Part shown: piece after piece, positions 28,674 through 36,815 of the stretch | Numbering within the stretch: the stretch's first letter is position 1 | Layout: every line of letters starts with the position of its first letter | DNA from: Wocania_A sp965224845 | GTDB taxonomy: Bacteria; Bacteroidota; Bacteroidia; Flavobacteriales; Flavobacteriaceae | Assembly: GCA_965224845.1 (NCBI GenBank) | Contig: CBDDAJ010000021.1 | Coordinates: 23,576 to 87,575, forward strand | DNA length: 64,000 bases | Direction of reading: 5' to 3' | Notes under the pieces: generated by a model | What the model saw: the letters and a program-made list of their open reading frames with translations, nothing else | Database searches by the model: none | What the model was told of the DNA's origin: nothing | Program-made: the position numbers and the translations under genes

Positions 28674-29867
28674 TTATATGTTTTCTGAAATTATTTTTGT
28701 CATTTTAGAAGCTCTTTGCCTAACTTCATCTTCTGTCCAAGAGAGCTTTATCAAGCAGGAGATATTTCTAGCAATATAATGATCTGATTGCTCAAAGGTT
28801 TTGGTTTGGAGATAATTTAAGCCTTTTTTTACTTCTTCAGAAATTGGATACAAGGATTTTAGGTTTTTTAGATGCTGCCATTCTCGAATATAATGCCAAT
28901 TGTTGTCGTAGTAATGAAAACAGCCATCAATTCCATTTTCTTTTAAGGCTGCAGAAACGTTTCTGGCCACTTCTAAATTTGGCAAAAAGAAACTTAAAAA
29001 GGAATAGCTCTCTTCACCTCCATCCGGGACCGTTCTAAAGGTTATTTCCGGAATTTTTGACAGGGCCTCACGAATTATAGTATAGTTTTTCTTTTGCATT
29101 GAAACAAAGTCGTCTAATCGCTTTAATTGTGCTAAACCCACAGCTGCATGTAACTCTGAGATTCGAAAATTATAACCCAAAAACGGGTGGGTTTCTGCAC
29201 CTCTATCAGACCCCACGTGGTCATGCCCATGGTCAGAATAATGATCTGCATGCCTGTAATAAGCTTCATTATTTGTTAATACTGCTCCTCCTTCTCCTGC
29301 TGTTATTATCTTTACAAAATCTAAGGATAAACACCCTAAATCACCAATACTGCCTAAAGGGCTACCTTTGTATGTTGCTCCTGTGGCTTGCGAAGAGTCT
29401 TCAATAAGAATTAAATCATGTGCTTTACAAATATTTTGAAGGGCTTCTAAATTTGCCATGCTACCACACATATGTACCGGCATAATGGCTTTTGTTTTTG
29501 GGGTTATGGCTTCTTTTACTTTATTGGGGCACAGCGTTAAAGTATCATCAATATCTACCAAAACAGGAATTGCTCCAAGCATCATAATAGCTTCAAAACT
29601 TGCTACAAAAGTAAATGTTGGCATAATAACTTCATCGCCTGCTCCTACTCCTGCTGAGGCTAAAGCTACAGAAACTGCCGCTGTTCCGCTGGATACTAAT
29701 TGGGCATGTTTTACTTGTAATTGCTGTTCTAATTGTTTTTCTAATGCTTTGGCTTTCCAATGTCCGTTTCGCATAGCATCAAAACCGTAGCGCATTAATA
29801 CGCCATTATCAAGAACATCGTTTAATTCTTTACGTTCGGCTTCTCCAAATAATTCAAATCCTGGCAT
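28674..29867 (-). CDS. DegT/DnrJ/EryC1/StrS aminotransferase, KdnA-like
   Basis: The 397-residue PLP enzyme has the sugar-aminotransferase landmarks VSSGTAAVSVAL, EDSSQATGATYKGSPLGSIGD and the PLP lysine in LDFVKIITAGEGGAV. The opening MPGFELFGEAERKELNDVL and the segments SDHGHDHVGSDRGAE and CFHYYDNNWHYIREWQHLK match, from memory, the KdnA transaminase that makes 8-amino-3,8-dideoxy-octulosonate for lipopolysaccharide. Its partner oxidase KdnB is not in the window. Family assignment is firm; the KdnA role is probable rather than shown. Confidence 0.85.
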   Translation of the reverse strand: MPGFELFGEAERKELNDVLDNGVLMRYGFDAMRNGHWKAKALEKQLEQQLQVKHAQLVSSGTAAVSVALASAGVGAGDEVIMPTFTFVASFEAIMMLGAIPVLVDIDDTLTLCPNKVKEAITPKTKAIMPVHMCGSMANLEALQNICKAHDLILIEDSSQATGATYKGSPLGSIGDLGCLSLDFVKIITAGEGGAVLTNNEAYYRHADHYSDHGHDHVGSDRGAETHPFLGYNFRISELHAAVGLAQLKRLDDFVSMQKKNYTIIREALSKIPEITFRTVPDGGEESYSFLSFFLPNLEVARNVSAALKENGIDGCFHYYDNNWHYIREWQHLKNLKSLYPISEEVKKGLNYLQTKTFEQSDHYIARNISCLIKLSWTEDEVRQRASKMTKIISENI

Positions 29868-29988
29868 AATTTATTTATTGTTTTGTATTGGGTGCTTTTG
29901 CGTTAGGGATTGTAGTGGAAATCCTTTTTTATTTTTCTTAAAAAAGATTGTAGCGTAAAGCCCGACCCTTGTGGTAACGCCCAAATAT

Positions 29989-30618
29989 TTATAGTTCTAT
30001 AATTGTTTCTTCAATTGGTTTTCTCACTTTTTTGAAAGACGAAAACATATCATCTTTTGCTCTGTATCCTACGGGTAACAATAATACAGATTTTAATCCG
30101 TTTTCTCTTAATTTTAAAATGGTATCGTATGCTTTTGAAACAAAACCTTCCATTGGGCAAGCGTCTATCCCTTCTACAGCACAAATGGTCATTAAATTCC
30201 CCAGAGCTATATAGGCTTGGTTTTTAGACCATTGCTGGCGTTCATTAACAGATTTATTCTGCATCATTTCTATAAGGTCTTTTTTATATGGTTCCAATAT
30301 ACTGTCCGGGGTATTCCGTATCGCTTTTATATTAGTATAGTACTTGTTTATATCTTCTGTTTCAATATTATCTTGAATACATATTACTAATAGATGTGAA
30401 GCTTCAAAAACCTGGTTTTGTTGGAAAGAATGCTCGACCAAAGAAGCCCTCAAATCTTTATCTTCAACAATTACCAAGCGAATCGTTTGTAAACCAAAGG
30501 AAGTTGCTGTTAAGTTAAATGCCTGCTTTAATATATTTAGTTTTTTTTTTGTTAGTTTTTTACCTGCATCAAACTTTTTAGTAGCATAGCGCCATTGCAA
30601 CTGTTTTATAGTATCCAT
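29989..30618 (-). CDS. NAD(P)H-dependent oxidoreductase, nitroreductase family
   Basis: A 209-residue flavoprotein of the NfsB/YdgI type. The N-terminal QWRYATKKFDAGKKL is the classic FMN-phosphate-binding opening. SFGLQTIRLVIVED follows, and the C-terminal half has EGIDACPMEGFVSKAYD and LLPVGYRA, which form the rest of the flavin pocket. It reduces nitro compounds or quinones using NAD(P)H; the natural substrate is unknown. It stands 121 bases upstream of the DegT gene on the same strand. Confidence 0.92.
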   Translation of the reverse strand: MDTIKQLQWRYATKKFDAGKKLTKKKLNILKQAFNLTATSFGLQTIRLVIVEDKDLRASLVEHSFQQNQVFEASHLLVICIQDNIETEDINKYYTNIKAIRNTPDSILEPYKKDLIEMMQNKSVNERQQWSKNQAYIALGNLMTICAVEGIDACPMEGFVSKAYDTILKLRENGLKSVLLLPVGYRAKDDMFSSFKKVRKPIEETIIEL

Positions 30619-30736
30619 TTTTGCTTTTTAAATTTATACAAAAATAAGGTTTGAAATATTCTTTTTACTATCAAGCCAGATAAATTAAACTTAAATGTTG
30701 ATTGATAAAATTTATTTTTAAAAAAGTAGATTTTTA

Positions 30737-30768
30737 TTTGAAAGAATTAAAAAAGGGTTCTATATTTG
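30737..30768 (+). promoter_or_regulatory. promoter of tRNA-Ser
   Basis: TTTG at 30737-30740 and TATATTTG at 30761-30768, separated by 20 bases, match the Bacteroidota sigma-A elements TTTG and TAnnTTTG closely. Transcription would begin near 30775, about 30 bases before the mature tRNA. Confidence 0.75.
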
Positions 30769-30804
30769 CACCCGCATTCAGGGAATACCTGATGAGGCAC
30801 TCAA

Positions 30805-30889
30805 GGAGAAATGGCAGAGTGGTCGAATGCGGCAGTCTTGAAAACTGTTGAGGGTCACACCTCCGGGGGTTCGAATCCCTCTTTCTCCG
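30805..30889 (+). tRNA. tRNA-Ser (anticodon UGA)
   Basis: An 85-base type II tRNA with a 7-bp acceptor stem GGAGAAA/TTTCTCC and discriminator G. The anticodon loop CTTGAAA carries TGA at 30839-30841, closed by stem 30832-30836/30844-30848. There is a long variable arm (TTGAGGGTCACACCTCC region) and a T loop GGTTCGAATCC. CCA is not encoded. The anticodon and long variable arm identify serine. Promoter and terminator flank it, so it is a single-gene unit. Confidence 0.97.
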
Positions 30890-30896
30890 CAAAAGA

Positions 30897-30930
30897 AACC
30901 CGTAACGAAAGTTGCGGGTTTTTTGTTTTT
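30897..30930 (+). terminator. intrinsic terminator after tRNA-Ser
   Basis: Stem AACCCGTAAC/GTTGCGGGTT (one G-U pair) with a GAAA tetraloop at 30897-30920, followed by TTTTGTTTTT. Confidence 0.9.
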
Positions 30931-31012
30931 AGGCATGTTGAAAATTTATTTTCATGAATGGATAAAAACAAAAAAGTAAGCAAGTGAAACTTGCATGGGT
31001 TTCTATGCTTGT

Positions 31013-31056
31013 ACAGGATACCCTTCCGGGATATGCAATCCCTCTTTCTTTACAAA
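31013..31056 (+). repeat. degenerate copy of the tRNA-Ser 3' half
   Basis: AATCCCTCTTTCT at 31037-31049 is identical to tRNA-Ser positions 30874-30886, and similarity extends on both sides: CTTCCGGG against CCTCCGGG upstream and a shared CAAAA downstream, about 27 of 36 positions by eye. No complete tRNA can be folded. Such partial copies are typical of integrase attachment sites (attR-like) or of decayed tRNA duplicates. It lies between the intact tRNA and the cassette array. Confidence 0.6.
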
Positions 31057-31452
31057 AAGTCTTATAACAGATTGATTATCAATAATTTTTATATTTAGTT
31101 GACAGTATCATTGATAATTCTTCTAATTTTATACTTTATTTCCTTTCAAATAAAATAGTGTCTTTTAAACATCTTTTATATAAAACCATGTAGCTCCCAA
31201 TTGGATAGAGTAATTTAATACCATTTGGGACATAGCAGCCCAAAAACTACTATGGTATATACACATGTTAGCGAAACAAGTATAAGAAAAATTAAAAATC
31301 CGTTTGATAATTTATAAATCATACTTACCTTTATTTCATAAGAATTTTCTATCATTCTAAAATGGAAACTAAAAAACATAAAAATCGTATAAAATTCCGC
31401 ATAGCCCTCCAAATAATCTGGATAAGCTGAATAAACTTCCGCATATAAACAA
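31057..31452. other. left flank of the cassette array, no confident gene
   Basis: About 400 AT-rich bases. It holds a small leftward open frame (separate entry), a stem ATACCAT (31218-31224)/ATGGTAT (31252-31258) with an inner TTGGG/CCCAA pair, and then TATACACATGTTAGCG, which resembles the L'-R' half of the downstream cassette sites (GTTAGCG at 31267-31273). No integron integrase, attI or recombinase is recognisable. Confidence 0.4.
31215..31412 (-). CDS. possible small membrane protein
   Basis: A 65-codon leftward frame with one long hydrophobic stretch near the C-terminus (FLIFLILVSLTCVYTIVVFGLL). Its 3' part overlaps the hairpin and the GTTAGCG half-site described for the left flank, so part of the translation is of repeat DNA. 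I recognise no family. It may be a remnant of a reversed cassette gene or not a gene at all. Confidence 0.2.
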   Translation of the reverse strand: MEGYAEFYTIFMFFSFHFRMIENSYEIKVSMIYKLSNGFLIFLILVSLTCVYTIVVFGLLCPKWY

Positions 31453-31465
31453 GTTAGCTACAATT

Positions 31466-32374
31466 TTGAACCAACCAATGAACTATACTGAACTTTCTGA
31501 ACATATAAAGAAAAAATACCTTGACCCATTAAAATCTTTTGAAATCAAAAACCTACAAGATGTTAGTGATTTTCACGATGAATTAATTAAGATTAGGGTT
31601 GATTTAAAATTTAGCGTAGGGGTTGACGTAATGCCACATTACAGAGGTGAACAACATTTTGGCTGGGAAATTTTACCAGGAATATTCAGACCGCCTTTCT
31701 CAACTGGACTTGACTTAAGTAAGGCAAGGGAAATTGAGAAGTATGGAGCTGATATTTTCAAGAAAAAGGTAACAGATACTTATGGCAAAGAACATTTATT
31801 CAAGTATAGTAAAAAGCCACACGGAGAAGAATGGGATTTGCTATTTCAAGCACAACACGCTGGAATAAAAACTAACTTAATTGACTTGTCAACTTCAAGT
31901 GTTCACTCTGCATTCTTTATGTCAGAACCTTCTGTGAAACACGAAAATGATGATGGGCAATTTTGGGGTTTACTTGTTCCATTCGAATTTATTTATAACG
32001 AGACAACTGACTATGACAAGCTATTATATCCTAACTATAATCCGTATAATTTAGACTCATCTTTTGTTTGCAATGTTCCGACATTTATTGATGATATAGA
32101 CCAACGAACTTATCAGTTTAGATTATTTAGACAACACGGAAGGTTATTCTCCTCAAACGATTCCGATTTGTCAGTTCCCTTAGAAAAAAAGGAATTTTGG
32201 AAAAATATGATAATTAGAATCAAGGTAAAAGCAGAAGATAAGAAAACAATTTATGAGGGATTAAAGAAAATTGGAATCGATAAAGATAGATTAGTCCTAA
32301 CTGAAAAAGAAGAGGCTTCAAAAATGATATGGGACATAAATGATGAAATGAAAAAAAACTATGAAACCACCTAA
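31466..32374 (+). CDS. FRG domain-containing protein (cassette 1)
   Basis: A 302-residue protein with the FRG signature HYRGEQHFGWEILPGIFRP (about residues 53-71) and a later LLFQAQHAGIKTNLIDLSTS, typical of this family (often annotated FRG, for the Phe/Tyr-Arg-Gly motif). FRG proteins are frequent in mobile and defence-associated DNA but their chemistry is unproven. It starts 13 bases inside the cassette and overlaps the downstream HNH gene by 14 bases, so the two are co-translated and probably act together. Confidence 0.85.
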   Translation: MNQPMNYTELSEHIKKKYLDPLKSFEIKNLQDVSDFHDELIKIRVDLKFSVGVDVMPHYRGEQHFGWEILPGIFRPPFSTGLDLSKAREIEKYGADIFKKKVTDTYGKEHLFKYSKKPHGEEWDLLFQAQHAGIKTNLIDLSTSSVHSAFFMSEPSVKHENDDGQFWGLLVPFEFIYNETTDYDKLLYPNYNPYNLDSSFVCNVPTFIDDIDQRTYQFRLFRQHGRLFSSNDSDLSVPLEKKEFWKNMIIRIKVKAEDKKTIYEGLKKIGIDKDRLVLTEKEEASKMIWDINDEMKKNYETT

Positions 32375-33089
32375 ATGGCATCGAGATGAAGTAATTCTTG
32401 CGCTTGACCTCTATCATAGTATTGAAGCGAGAGAAATGGATAGTAAAAACCCAAAAGTCATTGAGGTTTCGGAGATACTAAATAAACTGCCTATTCATAC
32501 AGAAAGAGTAGACAATATAAAGTTTAGAAACCCCAATGGTGTATCAATGAAACTTAATAATTTCAAAGCCATAGACCCAGATTATGATGGAAAGGGAATG
32601 GACAGATATAGCAAATTGGATGAAGAAGTATTCTTTGAGTTTCAAAACAATATTATTGGATTAAACAAAATAGCGGAAAAAATTAAAAACACTGTTTCTA
32701 ATTCAGAATTGACCAAAAACTTATATAGAATTGGAGATGATGAAGAAGATGAGCAAATACAGGTCAAAGAAGGAAAAGTAATTTATAAATTACATAAGCA
32801 TAGAGAACGAAATCCAAAATTGAATAAAAAGAAAAAGGATACGTATTTAAAGAAGTTCGGGAAATTAGATTGTGAAGTTTGCGGATTTGACTTCTATAAA
32901 ATTTATGGAGAGTTAGGAAAAGGGTTTATGGAATGTCATCATAAAACACCGTTATCCCAAATCGAAGGAGAATCGGTAACAACATTAAATGATTTAGCTT
33001 TAGTATGCGCCAATTGTCATAGAATGCTTCATCGTGAATTGGACATTTTAAGTGTTACCGAATTAAAAAAAATGATAAAAAAACAGTAG
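32361..33089 (+). CDS. HNH endonuclease, McrA-like (cassette 1)
   Basis: A 242-residue protein. The C-terminal HNH nuclease has zinc cysteines C171/C174 (CEVCGFDF) and C216/C219 (LALVCANCHRMLH), with the catalytic ECHHKTPLSQI at about 191-201. The N-terminal half (WHRDEVILALDLYHSI; FRNPNGVSMKLNNFKAIDP) resembles the recognition part of McrA-like type IV restriction enzymes, from memory. With the overlapping FRG gene it forms a two-gene cassette, and a restriction-type defence role is inferred. The stop codon lies inside the attC-like site. Confidence 0.88.
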   Translation: MKPPKWHRDEVILALDLYHSIEAREMDSKNPKVIEVSEILNKLPIHTERVDNIKFRNPNGVSMKLNNFKAIDPDYDGKGMDRYSKLDEEVFFEFQNNIIGLNKIAEKIKNTVSNSELTKNLYRIGDDEEDEQIQVKEGKVIYKLHKHRERNPKLNKKKKDTYLKKFGKLDCEVCGFDFYKIYGELGKGFMECHHKTPLSQIEGESVTTLNDLALVCANCHRMLHRELDILSVTELKKMIKKQ

Positions 33090-33221
33090 CTAACAATGGC
33101 TATAAATAATTGCTTGTTCTCGCCTACTTCTGAAAATCCTCGCGGATTTTCAGTTTGGTGTGTACTTGCAAAGCTATGTGCTAACCCACGCAACTACTCA
33201 TAGCCGAGACCGTTAGCTGTG
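33086..33221 (+). repeat. attC-like site 1
   Basis: Outer arms GTAGCTAAC (33086-33094) and GTTAGCTGTG (33212-33221). The second arm pair is GGCTAT/ATAGCC, with unequal spacers AAT and GAGACC, as in the asymmetric R-L arms of attC. A 9-bp hairpin TGAAAATCC-TCGC-GGATTTTCA (33131-33152) occupies the middle, and TGTGCTAACC lies at 33177-33186. The left arm is the reverse complement of the start of cassette 1 (GTTAGCTAC at 31453). Confidence 0.75.
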
Positions 33222-33243
33222 ATTTAAGAAACATAGAGCATTC

Positions 33244-36200
33244 ATGAAAATAATTGAAGAATTAGAAAATAGAAGTAAAAATCCAAGTGATTCAGTAAAA
33301 ATTGAATTAAAACTTTATAACCTTGCTGATGAACTCGAAAAAAAAGCTCGAAATCACTTAAAAAGAATTACTAATGTTTTGCCTGAATTTGATATTCATG
33401 ATGAAAAACACAGTGAGAAAGTAATTTATAACATTGAAAAACTACTAGCTTCAAATGTTCAGAAACTTTCCAGTTACGAACTGTTTTTAATTCAACTTTC
33501 TTCCTTTTTTCATGACTGTGCAATGGCACCTTCAGATTGGGAACTTAATGTCTTAAAATTTACAGAAGGTATTGCAAAGTTCAAAATGAATGATAAGTCT
33601 ATTAGTCATGACCTTAAAGAACCTTTTAAAATATCATATGCAAAACAAGTAGTTAAAGAAAATAAAAAAACTTTCTATGGAGCGTTTGATGAAGAAATAA
33701 AGAATTGGTTGTTTTCACCAAAAAATGAAAATGAGTTAATCGATTATCTTGCTACAATGTTAATCGAATATCAAAATTACAGAAATGGCTTTGCAGAACA
33801 ACTTCGCAAGATTAATACAAAAGAAGACTTTGAAAGTTTAAATACATTCATAAGGACAGATTACATTCGAGCCACTCATCACATAAGAATTCAGACTTAT
33901 GTAAATAATTTAGAATCGATTTTTGGAAATTCATTTGAACAGCCTGCTTGGGGAAAAAGATTAGCAAAAGACTTAGCTCTAATTTGTAGGTCTCACGGCG
34001 AAGACATTAGTTACTTAGAAAACTTCAATATGTCAGCGCAATATTACGGAAACGAATCTGCCAATTTGCAATTGGTTGGAATGCTATTGAGGTTAGGAGA
34101 TATTATTCATTTTAGTTTTGACAGAGCACCTCTTGAATTACGAACTTCCAGAATATTTAAATCTGAATTCAGTTTTTTGCAATGGGCATTAAAAAATAAT
34201 GGAGCAAATTATTCTATTGAAAATGGAAAGATTTCATTCAGAGCATATTGTGAAACACCTGAAATATATTTTAAACTGCATAATTATTTAGATTGGATTG
34301 AAATAGAAATTCAAAACTATTTTAAACTAGATAGGTTGTGGAATGAGGCATACAAATCATTTATTCCAAACTTACAGGATAAAATTGAACGGACAAATAT
34401 TACTAATGATGAAAATGTTTTTCTTCCTAGGCGAGGATTAAGTTTTTCATTAAACCAAAAAAGAATTATTGAGCTATTAATGGGTGTTGGCTTATATAAA
34501 GATAAGTTTGCTTGTTTAAGAGAATTATACCAAAATGCTCTTGATGCTTGTCGATGTATGATTTCAGAAGCAAATTCAATTAAAAATAACGCTACTGGTA
34601 AAATTCAATTTAGTATAGAACGCACTGGAGATAAAGTATATTTATGTTGTAAGGATAATGGAATCGGAATGACAAAAGAGATTATTGAAAATCATCTTTT
34701 AAAAATCGGTAATTCCTATTATAAATCAACAAGTTTCTATAAAAAACAGGCTCAATGGGGCGGAGCATTTACACCAACTTCACAATTTGGAATTGGAATA
34801 CTATCGTGTTTTATGCTTGGAAACAAAATAGAGATTATTACAAAAACAAAAAAAGGAGATTTTGTTTCTTGTGCAATCGATGGTCCTCATGAAAATTTTT
34901 ACTATAAAACTACAACCGATACAGAGAAGGAATTAATATTGGAGTCGGGAACAGTTATTAAAATTCTTCTTTCTGATGACAACAAAAATATATCTAATAA
35001 AGAGTTAGACAAACTCTACCTTCTGCTAGAAGGAAAACCGAATTATTTTCCAGAACAATTTGAGCAATATGAAAAGTTGTATAACAACTGGGACAAACAT
35101 TTGTATCGTTTAGTTAATTCATTTATCACATTAATACCAGACAATATTCATGTGAATATTGTTTTAGAAAACGACAGTGATTTACCAATATTAAATAAGC
35201 CTATTCTTCCAACAGATATGGAATTTACATTTACAGAAGAAGACCTTGATTTTCTAGACTTTTTGAATCGCCAAGGAAGATTTGTAAAGCTAAACGTAAA
35301 TTATAGTGAGGTTAAAGATTCCTTAGAAACTTACGAAATTGATATAAAATCTCAATTTATTCAGTTCAGAACAACTCTTACCTTACCAAAATCAGGTGCA
35401 ATTGACCCAGAATTGCACGCTTTTTATTCTCTTCCAAAAATTGGCTCATCTGCTGTATGTGTTGATGGTCTATCTATCAATGACCGTCATATAAGTATTA
35501 GTAATTTTTACTCTGATGCGTTACATAGGAATGGCATCTTAAATTTTATAGGGGAAAATAAACCTCAATTAACCGTAGATAGGACTTCTTTAGTAAATTA
35601 TCCGTCTGAATATGAGAAAAATGCAGAAGAAATTTCAAAAAGACTTATTCAAGAGGTTATTTCAAAAACAAGAGAACATATTTCTAAGCACAAATTAAAA
35701 GCAAAAGAATTAGAGTTATTATGGAAGTTTGTTTTTGATAAAATAGGCTTTGCAGACACTATTTTTATTAACGAATTATCATATACTGATTATGGCAATA
35801 TTCAATGGAATGGAATTGAAAAAGTTACTGGAGAAAAGCTAACAATAAAGGATTTTCTTAAAAGTAAAAAACTTGAATTTAAAGACTTCAATTATTCATC
35901 ATTAGATAAATTAACCGAGAAATTAATTCTTTTTAAGCTAATTTCTGCGGAAAAAATTGATGTTACAAAAGGCAGTGTAATTTACGACGGTGATAAACTG
36001 TATAAAGCTACTTTTCTTGGCAAAAAGAATGATTTAGATTTTAACAAAATATTATTAAAATCGGATAGTTGGGATAAGAAGTACTTTGATTTTGATATCG
36101 TATCATCTTTATTTCCGTTAATTCCAGAACATTTATTTACTGCCATAAGTACTTACGAGGGAACTAAAGTAAATGATAGAACAAAAATTGTTCACGCATA

Positions 36201-36666
36201 CGGAAATGGTATTACTGCTTTTTTCGACCAAGACCCTTTATTAATAAATGAAACTCTTGGATTATACACAGCTGATTCAAGACCTTTTGAAAAAAATGTA
36301 AACAGAGTTTATGAATTTGACAAAAAAAGGTCAACGTTCGGCTTAATGGAAATAAACAATCGGTTTGGAGATAGAAATGTAAAAGAACAAATTGTTTTAA
36401 CTGCGTTTATTGCACCTAGAGAGTTAAATAAACTTGAAAAAGTAAAGTTAGAGGAGATAAAAACTAAAGACCCTTCATACTATAATGGTGTACTTAATGG
36501 TTGGAGTATTCTTGTTACTGGTCAACAAAAGCATAATATGGTTATATTATCAGGAACGAAAACAAGAGAGGAACTTTCATCAGCTTTACCAAAAGAGTTT
36601 TGGGAAGAAAACAAAGACGTTAAATTCAAATATCTCAATGGGAAAGAAATGAAAAACCACAGCTAA
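33244..36666 (+). CDS. HD domain plus Hsp90-like (GHKL) ATPase protein (cassette 2)
   Basis: A 1140-residue protein. The N-terminal about 300 residues look like an HD phosphohydrolase-type domain (FDIHDEKHSEKV, SSFFHDCAMAP, later LALICRSHGED). A GHKL ATPase of Hsp90 type follows, with N box LRELYQNALDAC (about 424), G1 DNGIGM (about 472) and G2 SQFGIGILSCF (about 511). A long alpha/beta C-terminal region remains unassigned. Similar Hsp90-like proteins with HD domains occur in prokaryotic defence islands, so an anti-phage role is plausible but inferred. Its TAA falls inside the attC-like arm CACAGCTAAC. Confidence 0.82.
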   Translation: MKIIEELENRSKNPSDSVKIELKLYNLADELEKKARNHLKRITNVLPEFDIHDEKHSEKVIYNIEKLLASNVQKLSSYELFLIQLSSFFHDCAMAPSDWELNVLKFTEGIAKFKMNDKSISHDLKEPFKISYAKQVVKENKKTFYGAFDEEIKNWLFSPKNENELIDYLATMLIEYQNYRNGFAEQLRKINTKEDFESLNTFIRTDYIRATHHIRIQTYVNNLESIFGNSFEQPAWGKRLAKDLALICRSHGEDISYLENFNMSAQYYGNESANLQLVGMLLRLGDIIHFSFDRAPLELRTSRIFKSEFSFLQWALKNNGANYSIENGKISFRAYCETPEIYFKLHNYLDWIEIEIQNYFKLDRLWNEAYKSFIPNLQDKIERTNITNDENVFLPRRGLSFSLNQKRIIELLMGVGLYKDKFACLRELYQNALDACRCMISEANSIKNNATGKIQFSIERTGDKVYLCCKDNGIGMTKEIIENHLLKIGNSYYKSTSFYKKQAQWGGAFTPTSQFGIGILSCFMLGNKIEIITKTKKGDFVSCAIDGPHENFYYKTTTDTEKELILESGTVIKILLSDDNKNISNKELDKLYLLLEGKPNYFPEQFEQYEKLYNNWDKHLYRLVNSFITLIPDNIHVNIVLENDSDLPILNKPILPTDMEFTFTEEDLDFLDFLNRQGRFVKLNVNYSEVKDSLETYEIDIKSQFIQFRTTLTLPKSGAIDPELHAFYSLPKIGSSAVCVDGLSINDRHISISNFYSDALHRNGILNFIGENKPQLTVDRTSLVNYPSEYEKNAEEISKRLIQEVISKTREHISKHKLKAKELELLWKFVFDKIGFADTIFINELSYTDYGNIQWNGIEKVTGEKLTIKDFLKSKKLEFKDFNYSSLDKLTEKLILFKLISAEKIDVTKGSVIYDGDKLYKATFLGKKNDLDFNKILLKSDSWDKKYFDFDIVSSLFPLIPEHLFTAISTYEGTKVNDRTKIVHAYGNGITAFFDQDPLLINETLGLYTADSRPFEKNVNRVYEFDKKRSTFGLMEINNRFGDRNVKEQIVLTAFIAPRELNKLEKVKLEEIKTKDPSYYNGVLNGWSILVTGQQKHNMVILSGTKTREELSSALPKEFWEENKDVKFKYLNGKEMKNHS

Positions 36667-36795
36667 CAATGTATAAAAATAATAGCGGTTTAATCGCTAA
36701 AACGAAAGTAAATAAATATAAAAAAGGTCTGTGTTTAACCGAAAAGTTAGTGCGTGAAAATCCGCTACTATTCTTATACTAGACCGTTGTAGGTA
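36658..36795 (+). repeat. attC-like site 2
   Basis: Arms CACAGCTAAC (36658-36667) and GTTGTAGGTA (36786-36795). The second arm pair is GTATAA/TTATAC with spacers AAT and TAGACC, and AATAGCGG pairs with CCGCTACTATT further in. The shared internal motif appears as TGTGTTTAACC near 36730-36740. The left arm is a 10/10 reverse complement of the start of cassette 2 at 33212. Confidence 0.75.
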
Positions 36796-36815
36796 ATTAA
36801 AACCAACCTTTGCGA

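Noticed and set aside
29099..29790. Rightward frames antisense to the DegT aminotransferase
   Set aside because: They are shadows of a strongly conserved gene on the other strand and carry leucine- and alanine-rich runs typical of antisense reading.
31013..31056. A second functional tRNA-Ser
   Set aside because: Only the 3' half is recognisable; no acceptor, D or anticodon stem can be built, so it is listed as a degenerate repeat.
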